From contig JBBRYX010000010.1 in the NCBI GenBank assembly GCA_038237225.1, positions 1 to 64,000 of the forward strand: a stretch of DNA of 64,000 nucleotides. The letters run 5' to 3'. This document shows positions 32,639 through 41,608 of this stretch, in pieces (position 1 is the first letter of the stretch; every line of letters starts with the position of its first letter). The translations under genes were made by a program, and so were the position numbers. The notes beneath the pieces were generated by a model. It was not told the DNA's origin. It made no database searches and saw only the letters and a program-made list of their open reading frames with translations. Origin of the DNA: DASVUC01 sp038237225. GTDB taxonomy: Bacteria > Planctomycetota > Phycisphaerae > Tepidisphaerales > Tepidisphaeraceae.

Positions 32639-32698
32639 ATGAAGGACTATCACATCAATATTTTCTTCAGACCGGCGATTTATCAACCTGCCTCTTAA
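32639..32698 (+). pseudogene. Possible HicB antitoxin N-terminal remnant
   Basis: A 19-codon frame starts with MKDYHINIFF, the typical first residues of HicB-type antitoxins, preceded by AGGA. It then departs into unrelated sequence (RPAIYQPAS) and stops. I read this as the stub left by deletion of a hicB gene. With only ten matching residues the call is tentative. It lies 7 bp before the nadB start. Confidence 0.4.
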
Positions 32699-32705
32699 GC
32701 CTCTA

Positions 32706-34427
32706 ATGCTCGACTCTCTTTCCCACCGCCGTTACCTCCTTCCGTTCCGGGCTTCACGGCTTCCTCAGCAGTTTACGGATGTTCTTGTTATTGGGGGCGG
32801 TGTTGCAGGACTGCGGGCTGCGATCGCGGCTTCGGAATCATCCAACGTCGTGCTGCTGACAAAAGACACGATCGATCAGTCCAATACCTGGTATGCGCAG
32901 GGTGGGATTGCGGCGGTGCTTCAGCCGCACGACAGCTATGAATCGCACATTAGCGACACGAAGATCGGCGGCGCGGGTTTGTGCGATGATCGGGCGGTGC
33001 GGATCACGGTTGAAGAGGGGCCTCAGCGCGTCCTTGAGCTTCTTCAGTGGGGCATCAACTTCGACAAGAAGAAGGGGAATCCGTATGACCTTGCCTTCAC
33101 GCGCGAGGGGGGGCACTCGTTCGCGCGCATCCTTCATGCTTATGGGGACGCGACGGGGCGAGAGTTGGCGCAGACGCTGATCAATACCGTTCGCTCGCAC
33201 GACAATATCCGGATTTCGGAGATGAGCTTCGTCGTGGATCTAATCACGGATGATGGCCGATGCCTCGGGGTGGTGGCGCTGGTCAACGGCGCGGTGAATG
33301 TGATCTGGGCCAAGCGGACGATCATCGCCAGCGGTGGGGCGGGTCAACTTTATCGCGAATCGAGCAATCCGAAGATCGCGACCGCGGATGGTCATGCGAT
33401 GGCTTATCGCGCCGGCGCGGCGCTTAAGGACATGGAGATGGTGCAGTTCCATCCGACGACGCTCTATGTCGCGGGATCGAGTCGGGCGCTCATCACCGAA
33501 GCTGTCCGCGGCGAGGGCGCGTATCTGGTCGATCGCAACGGCTATCGCTTCATGACGGATTATCACAAGGATGGCGAGCTGGCGCCGAGGGATGTCGTCA
33601 GCCGCGCGATTGTCGAGCAGATTCGCAAGACGCACTTTACGCATGTTTACCTGGATGTGCGGCATCTTCCGACGCCGCAGTTCCGCGAGCGGTTTCCGCA
33701 ACTCGCGAGATTGACGGACGAATTCGATATCGACGTTTCTAAAGATCTCATCCCGATCCACCCCGCGGCCCATTACATGATTGGGGGCGTGCAGGTCGAT
33801 GAGATGGGTCAGAGCACGGTGGCGGGGCTTTATGCGATCGGGGAGGCAAGTTGCACGGGCCTCCACGGCGCGAATCGGCTGGGGTCAAATTCATTGCTGG
33901 AAGGTCTGGCCTTCGGTGCTCGCGCGGGTACGCACGCCGCGAATGCGGCTGGTTCTGAAGACATGAAGTTCCCGACGAATCTGGAGGAGAAGGTCCCGCC
34001 TTCGACCAAAACCGACCTGGATATTGCCGATGTGCGCAACAGCCTGCGCTCGATCATGTGGCGAAATGTGGGCATTGAGCGCGAAGGCGAGCGACTGACC
34101 GAGACCCGGGAGATCATCGGGTTCTGGAGCCGGTACGTGATGGACAAGATTTTTGATCCCGCCGCGTTAGGCTCGGCCGCTCTCGCGGGGTGGGAGCTTC
34201 AGAACATGTTAATGGTGTGTGCGCTGATCGCCGGCGCCGCGGACGCGCGCACGGAATCGCGCGGCGCCCATTACCGTCTCGATTATCCCAATCGGGATGA
34301 TGCGGAATGGCGATGCCACCTGCTCTGGAAGATTTCATCTGACTCCCCCGCGCGAGAACCTGTGCAGGATGCCCTTACACCGTCGTCGGCAGATCCCCCA
34401 GCAGCAGTTTCCCGTCCGACTGCCTGA
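32706..34427 (+). CDS. nadB: L-aspartate oxidase
   Basis: 573 aa. The FAD-binding motif VLVIGGGVAGLRAAIAA is near the start, followed by NTWYAQGGIAAVL, REGGHSFARILH, VQFHPTTL, HPAAHYMIGGVQVDE and GLHGANRLGSNSLLE. These are the hallmarks of NadB, which oxidises aspartate to iminoaspartate for NAD synthesis. The C-terminal helical domain is complete. The last 53 bp overlap, in the opposite direction, the end of the subtilase gene, so the final ~17 residues (Pro/Ala/Ser-rich) may be a recent extension. Confidence 0.95.
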   Translation: MLDSLSHRRYLLPFRASRLPQQFTDVLVIGGGVAGLRAAIAASESSNVVLLTKDTIDQSNTWYAQGGIAAVLQPHDSYESHISDTKIGGAGLCDDRAVRITVEEGPQRVLELLQWGINFDKKKGNPYDLAFTREGGHSFARILHAYGDATGRELAQTLINTVRSHDNIRISEMSFVVDLITDDGRCLGVVALVNGAVNVIWAKRTIIASGGAGQLYRESSNPKIATADGHAMAYRAGAALKDMEMVQFHPTTLYVAGSSRALITEAVRGEGAYLVDRNGYRFMTDYHKDGELAPRDVVSRAIVEQIRKTHFTHVYLDVRHLPTPQFRERFPQLARLTDEFDIDVSKDLIPIHPAAHYMIGGVQVDEMGQSTVAGLYAIGEASCTGLHGANRLGSNSLLEGLAFGARAGTHAANAAGSEDMKFPTNLEEKVPPSTKTDLDIADVRNSLRSIMWRNVGIEREGERLTETREIIGFWSRYVMDKIFDPAALGSAALAGWELQNMLMVCALIAGAADARTESRGAHYRLDYPNRDDAEWRCHLLWKISSDSPAREPVQDALTPSSADPPAAVSRPTA

Positions 34428-36393
34428 ACCAGGAATAGGTCAGCGATCCATCCGTGTCTTGCGCCAAAGTAATGAATTGACCCCCGCCACGCCGCAACAC
34501 ATCGGCTGACCACGTATTCCCGGCCCGCTTGACGCGGATCATCGCGTTGCCTCGCCCGCTGTAATAGAAGATGTTCGGTCCACCCGCGGCATCGAAGTTG
34601 AGTTGCGTATACATCCCCTGCACGCCCTTGCTCGACAGCGTGATCGGGTGCCATCCTTTGCGGTCGTACTCGGCATATTTCAGATTCGCGGCCGTGGCGG
34701 CGTAATAGCTCACCGCCGGCTGGTTCTTCGTGTTGAAGGCAAGCGATATGAACTGCGCGCCCCGCGAGATTCGGTCGACAGCGGCGACGGTCCAACCCTT
34801 GCCGGCATTCCTCGCCACCTTTAGCGCGCCCGCGGTGGTGTGCTCGTAGGCGATGGCGATTTCGCCGGTCTGGCTGATGGCGATGCTCGTCCACCGGCCG
34901 ACATCCTGCGCCGAGTCGAGGTACATTCGCGACCAGCCGACGCCGTCGAATTCCGCAAGCCGCAGCGCGGTCCTGGATCGGTGATAGTAGCTGATGAGCG
35001 CATGATCGTTGCTCGTGTACGCGAGCGACGGAAACAGACCGGTCGCGCCTGAAGCATCGATTGTCTGAAGGTCCCATCCCCCTCCATTAAAGTGCGCGTA
35101 GCGCAGGTCGCCATGCGTGCCGTCGAAATAGGCGATGCCCGGGCGGCCCTGCTTGTCGATCGCCAGCGAGAGATATTCGCCCGCAACGACGCCGGTGGCA
35201 TCGACGGACTGTGGCGAAGACATCGTGTTGTTATTCAGCCGCACGCTGTACGCCATCGTCTGTTTCTTCGGATCGTAATAGACGATGTGCAGCACGCCGT
35301 TGGCGTCATATGCCATGCTGGAACTGGTGCTCTTGCCAATTTCGCCGGTGGAGGCCAGCGGGCCGCGTTTCCATGCGTAGGCCAGCGAAAGCGCGTTTGC
35401 GATGTCCATCCGCGGGAACTTCATCTTGGTGAAGGGTCCGAACTCGGAGTCGCCGTCATAGTTGGTTACGCTGCTGGTCTTCATCAGCGAGGTGAGGTCG
35501 CCGATGGTGAAGTCGGAGTTGATCTGCCTCAGCAGCGCGACCAATCCAGCCGCCATGGGGGATGCGAAGCTGGTTCCGGAGACAAGCTCATAATCGTTGG
35601 GTCCTGGGCTGATCGTCGGGATGCTGTCTCCGGGGGCGAGGAAGTCGAGGTTGTTCCCGCGCGCGCTGTACCCGGTGATTCGATCGAATGAATCCACTGC
35701 CGCAACTGAAAACACCGACGAGTCGGCAGCGGGGTATTCGATGCCGAACGGATCGGACACGCCGCTGTTTCCGCTGGAGGCGCAGACCATCACGCCGGCT
35801 TTTTTCAGATCGGCCAGTTGCGGGCTGTAGATGGAGGTTTGCCCGGTGTTGTAGGCGCCTTCCCCGAATGAGATGTTGACGGCCGCGATGCGGAACTCGT
35901 TTCGATGATCGAGGACCCATTGCAGTGCCGCCTGGATGCGCTCCGCGGGCACCGGATCATCGGCCGCATCGACGCGCAGCGCCACCAGATCCGCGCCCGG
36001 CGCGATGCCTTGATAATGGAATCCATTGTAGTCAAAACCGCCGGCCGCGATGACGCCCGCCACGTTGGTGCCATGTCCAAAGGTGTCCAGCGGGTCGGCA
36101 TCGTTGTCGACGAAATCCCAACCTCCGACCACCTTATGCCCCGGCCCGAACCCACCGCCCAGCGACGGACGTGTGTAGTCAATTCCCGTGTCCAGAATTG
36201 CGATCGCCTGACCCTGCCCGGTGATCGTCGGATACAGTTCGAGGGCGATGTTCTGCCGAATCAGCTTGGGGTTATCCCCCCAGGTGGTGGGCATGGAAGC
36301 GGAGTCGAAGGTGGGCGCGCCATCCATCAATCGCCGGCTTTCCAGCGACTCCACCATCGCACCGCGTTGCTTCGAGGACTTCTTGAACGGCAT
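34375..36393 (-). CDS. Secreted subtilisin-like serine protease (S8) with repeat domain
   Basis: 672 aa. There is no normal signal peptide; instead residues 14-25 (VESLESRRLMDG) match the planctomycete LExR-type N-terminal motif of large exported proteins. The S8 triad is Asp68 (AILDTGID), His107 (FGHGTNVAG) and Ser275 (VSGTSFASPMAAG), with oxyanion-hole candidate Asn209. From about residue 355 on, beta-rich repeats of the type SLAYTSNDHALISYYH and SIAISQTGEIAIAYEH recur, predicting a propeller-like C-terminal domain. The enzyme is probably an extracellular or surface protease. It ends within nadB on the opposite strand. Confidence 0.88.
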   Translation of the reverse strand: MPFKKSSKQRGAMVESLESRRLMDGAPTFDSASMPTTWGDNPKLIRQNIALELYPTITGQGQAIAILDTGIDYTRPSLGGGFGPGHKVVGGWDFVDNDADPLDTFGHGTNVAGVIAAGGFDYNGFHYQGIAPGADLVALRVDAADDPVPAERIQAALQWVLDHRNEFRIAAVNISFGEGAYNTGQTSIYSPQLADLKKAGVMVCASSGNSGVSDPFGIEYPAADSSVFSVAAVDSFDRITGYSARGNNLDFLAPGDSIPTISPGPNDYELVSGTSFASPMAAGLVALLRQINSDFTIGDLTSLMKTSSVTNYDGDSEFGPFTKMKFPRMDIANALSLAYAWKRGPLASTGEIGKSTSSSMAYDANGVLHIVYYDPKKQTMAYSVRLNNNTMSSPQSVDATGVVAGEYLSLAIDKQGRPGIAYFDGTHGDLRYAHFNGGGWDLQTIDASGATGLFPSLAYTSNDHALISYYHRSRTALRLAEFDGVGWSRMYLDSAQDVGRWTSIAISQTGEIAIAYEHTTAGALKVARNAGKGWTVAAVDRISRGAQFISLAFNTKNQPAVSYYAATAANLKYAEYDRKGWHPITLSSKGVQGMYTQLNFDAAGGPNIFYYSGRGNAMIRVKRAGNTWSADVLRRGGGQFITLAQDTDGSLTYSWFRQSDGKLLLGDLPTTV

Positions 36394-36588
36394 TGATCTA
36401 CCCGCCGGCCTTACGAATGCTCGAGGGCATCAAAAAAGAGAGATTCGCCGATCGGTGACGATCGACAGTATAGACGCAGGGATGATGTCGAGAACGGGTA
36501 AGATTCGCGGAATCCATCCCGCATGTTTCCAATCCTTGCAGGCGGCATTTCTGGACGCCGCCCGCCCCAACGCTATTCTTAAGCCCGT

Positions 36589-37566
36589 ATGTCCAAGAAG
36601 TTTCTGATCACTGGCGGCGCCGGATTCATCGGCTCTCACCTTGCCGAAAAACTCCTCGCGGGCAATCACAGTGTAACCGTTCTCGACGACCTTTCCACCG
36701 GACGCCTGGGGAACGTCCAACCGCTGCTTAACCAGAGTGGCTACCAACTGGTTCGGGATTCCGTTGAAAATGAGACCACGGTGGGACTTCTGATGTCCCA
36801 GTGCGATGCGGTTTTTCATCTCGCCTCCGCCGTGGGGGTCAAGCTGGTCGCTGAGGAACCCGTTCGCACCATCCGCACCACGATTCACGGCACCGAAGTC
36901 GTGATGGAAGCCGCCAACCGCTACCGCCGACCGATTTTGATCACCAGTTCATCAGAGGTTTACGGTAAGGGCTCGCGCGTCCCTTTTGCGGAGGACGACG
37001 ATGTTGTCATGGGTGCGACGCGATTCAGCCGGTGGTGCTATGCCTACAGCAAGGGGATTGATGAATTCCTCGCGCTCGCCTACCACCGACAATACGCATT
37101 GCCCGCGGTTGTCGTTCGGCTTTTCAACACGGTTGGTCCCCGACAGGTCGGCATGTATGGAATGGTCCTGCCTCGCTTTGTTGAGGCCGCTCTTGCGAAT
37201 CGTCCGCTCCAGGTCTATGGCGACGGAAATCAGACTCGTTGCTTCTGCCATGTCAGCGACGTCGTCGGGGCGGTCACCAAATTGATCGATCACGCGCAGG
37301 GCATGGGAGAGGTTTTCAACCTCGGGAGCGATGAGGAAATCTCGATGAACGATCTTGCGAAGCGCGTGATCGAACAGGCAAAATCGTCCAGCAGCATCGA
37401 GCACGTCCCATATGAGGTCGCGTATGGCCAACAATTTGACGACATGCCCCGGCGGGTGCCCAAGCTCGATAAAATCCGTAATGCCATCCAGTTCAAGCCG
37501 ACATTCGACCTTGGGCAGATCATCGATTCGGTGTTAACCGACTTCCGCACCTACGACCGGACCTAA
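36589..37566 (+). CDS. NAD-dependent nucleotide-sugar epimerase/dehydratase (extended SDR)
   Basis: 325 aa. The Rossmann motif TGGAGFIG is at residues 8-15, the catalytic Tyr-Lys pair is in YAYSKG, and VRLFNTVGPRQ, TRCFCHVSDVV and the VFNLGSDEEIS segment fit UDP-sugar 4-epimerases and UDP-xylose synthases. The exact substrate is uncertain. It is followed by a WecA-like transferase and a UDP-sugar dehydrogenase on the same strand, pointing to polysaccharide precursor synthesis. The 195-bp gap to the divergent subtilase gene contains both promoters. Confidence 0.85.
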   Translation: MSKKFLITGGAGFIGSHLAEKLLAGNHSVTVLDDLSTGRLGNVQPLLNQSGYQLVRDSVENETTVGLLMSQCDAVFHLASAVGVKLVAEEPVRTIRTTIHGTEVVMEAANRYRRPILITSSSEVYGKGSRVPFAEDDDVVMGATRFSRWCYAYSKGIDEFLALAYHRQYALPAVVVRLFNTVGPRQVGMYGMVLPRFVEAALANRPLQVYGDGNQTRCFCHVSDVVGAVTKLIDHAQGMGEVFNLGSDEEISMNDLAKRVIEQAKSSSSIEHVPYEVAYGQQFDDMPRRVPKLDKIRNAIQFKPTFDLGQIIDSVLTDFRTYDRT

Positions 37567-37694
37567 ACTCCTGTGAGGGTTAAGCCGACGTCCAAGGATG
37601 TCGGTGTCGTGTGGATTGGGCGAACCTGCTGCCTCAGGCCGTCGAAATATTCCTAGAGAAGCCCTATCCTCTCCGGTTCGATCGAAGTGCGCCC

Positions 37695-39056
37695 ATGATC
37701 AGTTCCTTTCTGGCTCAAGTTCCAACCCGTACGTACACGGCTGACGAGGTCGTGGCGCCTTACATCCACGTTTTTTACGTGGCCTTTCTCGTCAGCTTTA
37801 TCTTCACCCCAACGATGCGGCGGGTGGCGACTTATTACGGCATTATCGACGAGCCGGACCAACTGCGCAAGATGCACAGCCAGCCGGTGGCGTATCTCGG
37901 CGGCATTGCCGTTTTTCTGGGGTGGGTGGTGGCGCTGGCGTTCAGCCAGTTTTTGAGCCTTCATCGCGCGGAACCGGGGCTGCTTCCTCATCCGCAGGTC
38001 AAATTCAGTATCGTGGTCGCGGCGACGGCGATCGTGATGCTGGGGCTTTACGATGATCTCTATCACATCAGCCCGAAGATGAAGATCACCGGGCAGATTT
38101 TCGCGGCGGTTTGCCTGCTTGTCGAGCAGGTGGGCACGCGCAGCATGGATCCGATCCTCACGCCGGTGGGGGTCCGCATCCAGAATGCGCTGGGCGTCCA
38201 CATGCTGGAGCTGCTGCATCTGCCGCTCAAGCCGGTGCCATTCTTCGGGGACTGGTTCGTGGTGATCGTCAGCAGTATCTTCGTCGTTGCAGCTGTTGTC
38301 GGCTGCTGCAATGCGACCAACCTGATGGATGGGCTCGATGGTTTGTGCGGGGGGGTGACTGCCATTATCGCGGGTGGTTTTCTGTTCCTGGCCGTCCACT
38401 TGGCCATGGTCGGGGGCGGGATGAACAGCAACTGGGACGCGCTGCGCGTAATCCTGGGATTGGCTCTGCTTGGCGCTGTTCTTGGCTTCGTTCCATACAA
38501 CTTCAACCCGGCATCCATCTTCATGGGCGATAGCGGAAGTATGTTCCTTGGTTTCTCCTGCGCGACCCTGATTATTCTGATGGCCCAGGAGAGGGGGAAA
38601 TGGCTGCTGGCGGCGATGGTGATGTTCGCCTTGCCGGTGCTGGACACGTCGCTGGCGTTTGCGCGGCGGTGGGTGAACGGGAGGCCTCTGTTCAGCCCGG
38701 ATAAATTCCACTTCCATCATCAGCTCGTCGCCCGCGGGTCGAGCGTTCGAAAGACGGTGATCACGATTTACAGCATCGCGATTGGATTCGCGCTGCTTGG
38801 GGCCGCGATCGTCTTTGTGCGGACGCGGTATGCGGTGGCGTTCTATCTCGTCATCTTCGGTTCGGTGATTGTGGCAGCATATAAGATGGGCATGGTTCAT
38901 GAACGGCCTCGTGTCGTTCGGCGAAGTTCACTGGATAGCGACGATCAGGTGCAGCCGACGCAGAATCTGGATCCGAGTAGCGTCCTTGAAATCGAGGATG
39001 AGCGGCACGACAGGAAAGAAGGCGTTCGGGACGCGGGGACGTCGCCAGCAGGCTGA
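37695..39056 (+). CDS. Undecaprenyl-phosphate sugar-1-phosphate transferase (WecA/MraY family)
   Basis: 453 aa from the ATG at 37695; a GTG at 37611 would add 28 residues that do not look like a membrane segment. About ten hydrophobic helices are seen. Family motifs are KMHSQPVAYLGGIAVF, the Asp-Asp site in GLYDDLYHISPKMKITGQI, NATNLMDGLDGLCGG, and FMGDSGSMFLGF. The histidine-rich loop before residue 370 (FHFHHQL) favours WecA over MraY. It transfers a sugar-1-phosphate to the lipid carrier, starting O-antigen or exopolysaccharide synthesis. A hydrophilic tail of ~50 residues follows the last helix. Confidence 0.88.
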   Translation: MISSFLAQVPTRTYTADEVVAPYIHVFYVAFLVSFIFTPTMRRVATYYGIIDEPDQLRKMHSQPVAYLGGIAVFLGWVVALAFSQFLSLHRAEPGLLPHPQVKFSIVVAATAIVMLGLYDDLYHISPKMKITGQIFAAVCLLVEQVGTRSMDPILTPVGVRIQNALGVHMLELLHLPLKPVPFFGDWFVVIVSSIFVVAAVVGCCNATNLMDGLDGLCGGVTAIIAGGFLFLAVHLAMVGGGMNSNWDALRVILGLALLGAVLGFVPYNFNPASIFMGDSGSMFLGFSCATLIILMAQERGKWLLAAMVMFALPVLDTSLAFARRWVNGRPLFSPDKFHFHHQLVARGSSVRKTVITIYSIAIGFALLGAAIVFVRTRYAVAFYLVIFGSVIVAAYKMGMVHERPRVVRRSSLDSDDQVQPTQNLDPSSVLEIEDERHDRKEGVRDAGTSPAG

Positions 39057-39234
39057 TTGACGTCTCGACCGGTCCGATAATTGGGCTGTTTCAGGATTAG
39101 CACTTCGCTCGAAATCCTGAGCCCGATATGACCGATCTAAAGCATTGAAGGTGGGCGGAACCCGCGTATTCCGCTTATACTGCACGGTCCGGCTCGACCG
39201 GCTTGGAATTTGAAATTGTGGAAGAGGTTGCGTT

Positions 39235-40593
39235 ATGGATGTGACAATCATTGGTTGCGGCTACGTCGGGCTTGTGACGGCTACGTGCCTGGCGAGCATC
39301 GGGCATACGGTGCGAGGCGTCGAGAAGGATGCCAAGAAGCTGAAGACGCTTCAGGACGGGCATTGCCCGATCTTTGAGCCGGGCCTTCAGGAGCTGATGC
39401 AGGAGAACTATGCGTCCGGGCAGCTTCAGTTCACGGACAACGTAAAGAGCGCGGTGAAGGATGCGGAGGTGGTGTTCCTCTGCGTCGGGACGCCTTCCAA
39501 GGAAGACGGCACCGTCGACATGAGCTACCTCGAGCAGGCGGGCAAGGAAGTCTGCGATGCGCTGTGCAACGGGGACGGAAAGAATGATTACCTTGTTACG
39601 ATCATTGTGAAGTCGACCGTGCCGGCGGGGACGAATCGGAAGCTCTACAACTTCCTGAAACAGCAATCGAGCGCGTATGTGCAGGTGGTTTCGAATCCGG
39701 AATTCCTTCGCGAAGGTTCTGCCGTCAAAGACTGCCTGGAACCGGACCGGATTGTCATCGGCGGCGAAAGCCCCGAGAGCTTCCGGATGATGCGGCGGCT
39801 GTACGATCCGCTCATCAAGCGCGAAGAAAGCTTCATGACGATGAACTGGGAGTCGGCCGAGCTGACCAAGTACGCCGCCAATTCAATGCTTGCGGCCCGC
39901 ATCTCGTTCATGAACGAGATGACGATCCTGTGCGAGCATTACGGGGCGGACATCGAAGACATCCGCAAGGGAATCGGCAGCGATTCGCGAATCGGCCCGG
40001 CGTTTCTGCGGGCTGGTTGCGGATATGGCGGCTCGTGCTTCCCCAAAGACGTGGCGGCAATGGAGCACATCTCCAAGAGCGCGGGGTACGAGAGCTTGTT
40101 CGTGCATGCGATCCAGACGATCAACAAGAACCAGAAGCGCCGATTCGTCGAGAAGATCGAGCAGAAGCTCGGCCGCCCGCTGGCCGGTGCGACGATTGGC
40201 GTGTGGGGCCTGGCATTCAAGGCGGACACGGACGACATTCGCGAATCCGCCGCGCTCGATGTGATCCGCTACCTGCTGGACAAGGGCGCGCACGTGAAGG
40301 CGCACGATTTCAAGGCGATGGAGCACATGAAGCTGGTGTTCAAGGATGAAGTCGAGTGGGTGAACGATCCCGTGAGCTGCGCGGCCGGCACCGATGCCGT
40401 GGCGCTGCTGACGGATTGGCCGCAGTACACGACCCTGCCGTTCCGCAAGATCTCCGCGACGATGAACGCGCCGATCATCTTCGACGGCCGCAACTGCCTG
40501 CATCGCGACGTGATGCGCGAGAGCGGGTTCCAGTATTACCCGATCGGGCGTCCGCCGGTGGAGAATTCATTGCGCTTGAAGCAGCGGGTTTGA
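39235..40593 (+). CDS. ugd: UDP-glucose/GDP-mannose dehydrogenase
   Basis: 452 aa. The NAD-binding motif GCGYVGLVTATCLA is at the N-terminus. GYGGSCFPKDV around residue 266 contains the catalytic Cys, and GLAFKADTDDIRESAALDVI marks the C-terminal domain. The enzyme oxidises UDP-glucose to UDP-glucuronate (UDP-glucose is the likeliest substrate). It completes an epimerase, transferase and dehydrogenase set for surface polysaccharide. The 178-bp leader contains a dyad CAGGATT/AATCCTG at about 39092-39120. Confidence 0.93.
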   Translation: MDVTIIGCGYVGLVTATCLASIGHTVRGVEKDAKKLKTLQDGHCPIFEPGLQELMQENYASGQLQFTDNVKSAVKDAEVVFLCVGTPSKEDGTVDMSYLEQAGKEVCDALCNGDGKNDYLVTIIVKSTVPAGTNRKLYNFLKQQSSAYVQVVSNPEFLREGSAVKDCLEPDRIVIGGESPESFRMMRRLYDPLIKREESFMTMNWESAELTKYAANSMLAARISFMNEMTILCEHYGADIEDIRKGIGSDSRIGPAFLRAGCGYGGSCFPKDVAAMEHISKSAGYESLFVHAIQTINKNQKRRFVEKIEQKLGRPLAGATIGVWGLAFKADTDDIRESAALDVIRYLLDKGAHVKAHDFKAMEHMKLVFKDEVEWVNDPVSCAAGTDAVALLTDWPQYTTLPFRKISATMNAPIIFDGRNCLHRDVMRESGFQYYPIGRPPVENSLRLKQRV

Positions 40594-40664
40594 TAGCGTT
40601 ATTCCAGTCTTGGAGCTTCGAGTGTGTCGACGATGGAGATAGTCTCTACCGACGACACCCGCGA

Positions 40665-41012
40665 TCATCGCGGAGAAATACTCACGCACAGGGTCACGCC
40701 CAGAGCGTCGGCATACCTCAGCAGCGTGTCGAGCGTGGGATTCGGCGCCGCCAGGTTCTCCAGCCGGCAGAGGTTGGCTTTGCCGATGCTGGATTTTTCG
40801 CCGACCTCGTCCAGGCTCAGCTTCTTCTCCGTTCGCACCGCCTTGAGGGCGGTGATCAGGTCCCGAATCGTTTCGTGCCGCAGAAACACTTCGCGGGCCA
40901 TCGCCTTGATCTCCGCGCTTTCTTCACGGTCGATCTTCTTCGCCAGCCCGCTAAGCTCTCTGATGCGCTGTGGCGTTAGCGCGGGATGCGTCTTTCGCTT
41001 GGTCGTAGGCAT
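40665..41012 (-). CDS. XRE-type helix-turn-helix antitoxin
   Basis: 115 aa. The C-terminal half is a Cro/C1-type HTH (LSLDEVGEKSSIGKANLCRL, then NPTLDTLLRYADALGV). The N-terminal half is charged and helical and probably forms the toxin contact. It starts 3 bp after the stop of the upstream toxin-like gene, and the two share a strong promoter. This order, toxin first and HTH antitoxin second, is typical of type II pairs with XRE regulators. The antitoxin probably represses the promoter. Confidence 0.8.
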   Translation of the reverse strand: MPTTKRKTHPALTPQRIRELSGLAKKIDREESAEIKAMAREVFLRHETIRDLITALKAVRTEKKLSLDEVGEKSSIGKANLCRLENLAAPNPTLDTLLRYADALGVTLCVSISPR

Positions 41013-41015
41013 AAT

Positions 41016-41255
41016 TCAGTCCTCCACGGGGTAAGCAGTCACGGGATAAACGGTGATGTCATCGATTTGCTCATAGACCACTGCGATGTGCTGACCGTCG
41101 GGGGTGTACCCGACAGCAATCGTCCGTCCGCTGGAACGGCTGATGAGCGTATCGATTCGATTGCGAAGCACATGTTCCACGTCGGCAGCGCTCAGCCCGG
41201 CGTCGGCGATGTGAGCTTCATTTTCGTCGGTCCAGATGACATCGATCCAAGGCAT
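41016..41255 (-). CDS. BrnT/DUF4258-like toxin candidate
   Basis: 79 aa from the ATG at 41255 (MPWIDVIWTDENEAHIADAG); upstream in-frame ATG codons overlap the promoter. The pattern ENEAHI, LSAADVEHVLRN, SRSSGRTIAVGYTPDG and IAVVYEQIDDITVYPVTAYP resembles small BrnT/DUF4258-type RNase toxins of the RelE-like fold. The XRE antitoxin follows after 3 bp. No key residue test is possible by eye. A decayed relE-like fragment lies on the opposite strand about 170 bp away. Confidence 0.7.
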   Translation of the reverse strand: MPWIDVIWTDENEAHIADAGLSAADVEHVLRNRIDTLISRSSGRTIAVGYTPDGQHIAVVYEQIDDITVYPVTAYPVED

Positions 41256-41282
41256 GAAAGCCGTCTCCGCGGATATTGTCAT

Positions 41283-41310
41283 ACTATACAACACCGGCGG
41301 GCGTTGTCAA
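41283..41310 (-). promoter_or_regulatory. Sigma70-type promoter of the toxin-antitoxin operon
   Basis: On the minus strand TTGACA (41310-41305) is separated by 16 bp from TATAGT (41288-41283), near consensus at both boxes, about 28 bp before the toxin ATG. The -10 region sits in TTGTATAGTATGACAA, which has TTGT/ACAA dyad symmetry and is a good candidate operator for the XRE protein. Confidence 0.8.
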
Positions 41311-41425
41311 AGAAGAAAAGCAGGGCGCGAGCTTCACGAAGCGCGGGGGAAACGTGCGGTGAATCCGCTTGAACCGCGTCCAGTCGCATACTGTGTGGAT
41401 TTGCGTCATGTTGAGATCGGCATGA

Positions 41426-41548
41426 CCGAGCAGCGCATCCCGCTTCCGCGTCAGGGACTATCGAGTGGTTTACCCAGTTGATGACGAGCAGAAGCGCATA
41501 CTCATTCTCGTCATAGCACACCGGCGCGAGTCCTATCGCGGCCTGTGA
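41426..41548 (+). pseudogene. RelE/ParE-family toxin C-terminal remnant
   Basis: Immediately after a stop codon, 40 codons read FRVRDYRVVYPVDDEQKRIL then ILVIAHRRESYR and end at TGA. This is the conserved C-terminal strand pair of RelE-type toxins (RVGDYRVxY...VxxIxHRxxxYR). No N-terminal half is found in any frame upstream, so the gene is truncated. It lies beside the intact TA pair. The rest of the 41295-41608 interval holds only a long dyad (GAGACGTC/GACGTCTC, about 41547-41608). Confidence 0.65.
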
Positions 41549-41608
41549 GACGTCGAGACGCGGCTCATGCGCTTTGGTAGCGCCTCCGCTTTGCGCCGGG
41601 GACGTCTC

